A DNA stretch of 42,265 nucleotides from a virus. This document shows, in pieces, positions 39,986 to 42,265 of this stretch. Every line of letters begins with the position of its first letter. The stretch's first letter is position 1. The stretch covers positions 1-42,265 of the IMG/VR virus record IMGVR_UViG_3300027538_000185; one strand, given 5' to 3'. Position numbers and translations under genes: made by a program. The notes below the pieces were generated by a model, which was given only the letters and a program-made list of their open reading frames with translations, did not search any database and was not told the DNA's origin.

Positions 39986-41353
39986 ATGAGTACTTTTGTC
40001 ATTCATACCGTCATTCCGGGCGGACCAGCTGGTCCAACCCTCCGATACGACAACCAGACCTCGGAACTCACCAACCTGCAAACCGGGCAGCCGGTTGTGA
40101 GGTCCTTTGCGGCCGTCCAGCCCGCAAGTCAACCTTTCGCCACCAGCAAAGACACCCCGGCTCGAAAAGATTCGCCTCGGGTCTTGAAGATCTCTCTTGG
40201 CCTGTCATGCAATTACGAGTGTGAGTACTGTTCTCAGCGCTTTGTGCCACGCGCGGCTGAGACGAATCCTGCTGAAGTTCACGCCTTCGTTGCGGGGCTA
40301 GATGGATGGGTGACCGTGCCGCCAGAGCGTATTGAGTTCTGGGGCGGGGAGCCCCTGGTTTACACCAAGACCCTGCGTCCGCTCGCTAACGCCCTTCGTC
40401 GTAAGTATCCAGACGCTGGCTTTTCAGTGATCACCAACGGATCACTGCTGAACGCCGACATCAATCAATGGCTGGATGACATGGGCTTTAGTGTTGGCAT
40501 CTCTCACGATGGTCCGGGGCAGCATGTGCGAGGGCCTGATCCACTTGATGACCCTGAAAAGCGCGCAGCGATATTGGATCTTTATCGGCGACTCGCACCG
40601 AAGAGGCGTGTGAGCTTCAATGCAATGCTCAACCGCGCAAACATCTCCAGGGCCGCGATTCAGCAGTTCTTCACCGATCTGACCGGAGACCTGGACGTCA
40701 TGATCGCCGAGGGCGCATTTGTTGATGCTTACGACCCGGGTGGCTTGGCGCTGTCTCTGCCTTCTGATGAAGCGCAAGCATTTCGTCGGACGGCCTTCCA
40801 GGAGATCCGTCAGGGCAAGGCGGACAGGGTTTCCGGTGCAAGGGATCGGGTTGCCTCCTTCGTTAACTCCATCCGCCTACAACGTCCTGCATCCAGTGTG
40901 GCGCAAAAGTGTGGCATGGATCACACCGATTCGATAGCGGTTGATCTTCGCGGCAATGTGCTGACCTGCCAAAACGTTAGCGCTCAGTCAATCGCTCCAA
41001 ATGGCGAGAGTCACCGAATTGGACATGTCAGCGATCTTGCGTCGGTGGCGCTGCGCACCTCAACGCATTGGTCCAAGCGCGAAGACTGTCCAAAGTGCCC
41101 TGTGCTTCACATCTGCAAAGGGGCATGCATGTTCTTGGAAGGGTCGCTTTGGGAGGCGTCCTGCAATAACGCGTACTCAGATGCGTTGCCGATCTTTGCT
41201 GCGGGGATCGAATTTCTGAGTGGGCTGGTGCCGGTCTACATAGAAGGCGACCTACCTGAACTCCGAAAGGACGTTTTCGGATTTTCTGAGCAGGTGAAAC
41301 CATATCGGGAAAGACCGCCTAGGGTTTTTCCGATCCCGGTCGTCGCAGCCTGA
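39986..41353 (+). CDS. radical SAM/SPASM peptide-modifying enzyme
   Basis: A 455-residue radical SAM enzyme. The [4Fe-4S] motif CNYECEYC has C75, C79 and C82; WGGEPL (119-124) and the ITNGSL strand (149-154) follow. The C-terminal SPASM domain has C309, C328 (in RGNVLTC), then C368-x2-C371-x5-C377-x3-C381 and C393, a full seven-Cys set for two auxiliary clusters. Family members form thioether or C-C cross-links, or oxidise Cys/Ser to formylglycine, in protein substrates. The first 60 residues are extra; I see no clear RRE domain. ATG 39986 follows AGGAAA. The Cys-rich fibre encoded 1.4 kb upstream is the obvious substrate candidate. Confidence 0.93.
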   Translation: MSTFVIHTVIPGGPAGPTLRYDNQTSELTNLQTGQPVVRSFAAVQPASQPFATSKDTPARKDSPRVLKISLGLSCNYECEYCSQRFVPRAAETNPAEVHAFVAGLDGWVTVPPERIEFWGGEPLVYTKTLRPLANALRRKYPDAGFSVITNGSLLNADINQWLDDMGFSVGISHDGPGQHVRGPDPLDDPEKRAAILDLYRRLAPKRRVSFNAMLNRANISRAAIQQFFTDLTGDLDVMIAEGAFVDAYDPGGLALSLPSDEAQAFRRTAFQEIRQGKADRVSGARDRVASFVNSIRLQRPASSVAQKCGMDHTDSIAVDLRGNVLTCQNVSAQSIAPNGESHRIGHVSDLASVALRTSTHWSKREDCPKCPVLHICKGACMFLEGSLWEASCNNAYSDALPIFAAGIEFLSGLVPVYIEGDLPELRKDVFGFSEQVKPYRERPPRVFPIPVVAA

Positions 41354-41377
41354 ACTGACCGTACCGTTTTGTAAACC

Positions 41378-41409
41378 GCCGCCATGGTTCGCCCTGGCGG
41401 CTTTTCTTT
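41378..41409 (+). terminator. terminator-like hairpin before the lysis genes
   Basis: GCCGCCA (41378-41384) pairs with TGGCGGC (41395-41401), followed by TTTTCTTTT. The holin-like start is at 41421, after GGAGTAACGA. It lies between the radical SAM gene and the lysis genes and may tune lysis-gene expression. Confidence 0.75.
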
Positions 41410-41420
41410 TGGAGTAACGA

Positions 41421-41804
41421 ATGCCAGAACCTACAAGCAGTGGGGTCGCCGGGGCAGCGGTGGCCTACAAAGCATTTGGTGGAGCCGCCGCAGCGGCTGC
41501 CAGCGGAGCTACCCTTGCTGCAGTGGTGGTCATGTTGATGACGCCACCTCGCAACAAACGGGAGTGGGCCGTTGGACTGATCAGTACCGTTGTGTCCAGC
41601 ATCGGCGGTGGCGCCATGACCGTCGAGCACTTTGGACTTCACCATTGGGCCTTCTCAACCATGGGTCTGTGCGCCCTGGGTGGGTTGATCTTTGCATGTG
41701 GTCTACCGGGTTGGGCCTTGGTTCGCTGGACGTTTGCCTTCATCGATAACCGCCGTGACGACTCAATCGACCAAGTGGCCAAAGACGTGAAGGAGCTACT
41801 GTGA
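41421..41804 (+). CDS. holin-like membrane protein
   Basis: A 127-residue protein with three hydrophobic segments: residues 19-40 (GGAAAAAASGATLAAVVVML), about 48-64, and 77-101 (FSTMGLCALGGLIFACGLPG). A charged C-terminus follows (FIDNRRDDSIDQVAKDVKELL is at about 107-127). Size, topology and position directly before an endolysin fit a class I type holin that forms holes in the inner membrane to release the endolysin. The stop overlaps the endolysin GTG start. Confidence 0.8.
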   Translation: MPEPTSSGVAGAAVAYKAFGGAAAAAASGATLAAVVVMLMTPPRNKREWAVGLISTVVSSIGGGAMTVEHFGLHHWAFSTMGLCALGGLIFACGLPGWALVRWTFAFIDNRRDDSIDQVAKDVKELL

Positions 41805-42265
41805 ATCCCAGTGAATTCATCATGCGGCTCACCAAGGCCGCCGTATCGTCAGCCAAAACCTCTGGTGTTCCTGCCAGCATCACGATCGCACAAGCTGCTC
41901 TTGAATCCGCTTGGGGGGAGTCTGGTCTGGCCAGGAATGGCAACAACCTTTTTGGGATCAAGGCTGACAGCCGTTGGAGGGGGGAGACTTTGACTCTCCC
42001 AACCAAGGAATTCATCAAAGGGCAATGGGTGGTTGTACCTGCCAAGTGGCGCAAATACGAAAGCTGGCAAGCCAGCATTGATGACCACGCCGCGTTTCTG
42101 AGGCGCAACCCCCGCTACAAAGATTGCTTTGCTTGCACCACTGCGCAGGCTTTTGCCAAGGCGCTATCGCAGGCGGGTTATGCGACCGATCCCGCTTATT
42201 CGGACAAGGTCATTGGTCTGATCAAACAGCACAATCTGCTGGCCTTGGACGGAGAAGCTCCATGA
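41801..42265 (+). CDS. endolysin, FlgJ-like N-acetylglucosaminidase (GH73)
   Basis: A 154-residue glucosaminidase. The catalytic glutamate is E35 in AQAALESAWGESGLAR, followed by GNNLFGIKADSRW, the glucosaminidase signature seen in FlgJ. The C-terminal part has RKYESWQASIDDHAAFLRRN and ALSQAGYATDPAYSDKVIGLI. It has no signal peptide, so release needs the holin. It starts at GTG 41801 in the holin stop and ends with TGA at 42263-42265; an ATG at 42262 suggests that a further gene follows beyond the window. Confidence 0.92.
   Translation: MNPSEFIMRLTKAAVSSAKTSGVPASITIAQAALESAWGESGLARNGNNLFGIKADSRWRGETLTLPTKEFIKGQWVVVPAKWRKYESWQASIDDHAAFLRRNPRYKDCFACTTAQAFAKALSQAGYATDPAYSDKVIGLIKQHNLLALDGEAP

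Overview
This window is almost the whole genome of a temperate siphovirus-type prophage, probably from a GC-rich betaproteobacterium of the Burkholderiales. The host guess rests on base composition and on the type of accessory genes (DUF2924, DUF3489, DUF6900, DUF6511 and DUF6362 families); nothing in the sequence names the host. No tRNA, rRNA, CRISPR array, IS element or clear host gene is visible. The left edge falls exactly on the stop codon of the first gene. The right edge falls on the stop of the endolysin, where an overlapping ATG suggests a further lysis gene outside.

Layout. (1) 1-2493, minus strand: integration module with a small HTH protein, a large serine recombinase, a DUF2924 protein and a small companion ORF, chained by 4-bp overlaps. 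(2) 2641-5539, plus strand: lysogeny-control unit with a LexA/S24-type repressor whose promoter carries a perfect-arm operator, two unrecognised genes, and a strong terminator. (3) 5691-14585, plus strand: early DNA-metabolism operon with an HTH regulator, a Sak4-like RecA-type ATPase, a probable ssDNA-binding partner, a DEAD/DEAH helicase, a Cas4-like nuclease, a Toprim primase-helicase, a RuvC-like resolvase and a DUF6362 protein. Between primase and RuvC lies a repeat-rich stretch with seven copies of AGTTGGCA, a candidate origin or multi-operator site. (4) 14641-16036: structured leader and a ParB-methyltransferase fusion. (5) 16033-17323, minus strand: four small accessory genes. (6) 17440-26324: HNH, candidate cos, terminase, portal, S49 protease, HK97 capsid and head completion. 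(7) 26355-35753: lambda-type tail, including a G/GT-like -1 frameshift and homologues of tape measure, M, L, K, I and J. (8) 35841-41353: fibre and modification module. (9) 41421-42265: holin-like protein and glucosaminidase endolysin.

The most unusual part is region 8. A tail-fibre-like protein ends in a Cys/Asn-rich segment (NFNCNCNCACDCCC at the extreme C-terminus, plus four upstream Asn-Cys pairs). In the same tightly packed operon follow an Ig-like-domain protein, a 2-oxoglutarate/Fe(II) oxygenase-like protein and a radical SAM enzyme with a full seven-Cys SPASM domain. This looks like a RiPP-style maturation cassette rebuilt to modify a virion fibre. That reading is inference, but every component can be read directly from the sequence.

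Other points of interest: terminator-like hairpins that sit just upstream of four phage start codons; a duplicated 61-63 bp leader element in front of two distant minus-strand genes; and a repressor whose promoter geometry implies a leaderless or nearly leaderless mRNA.
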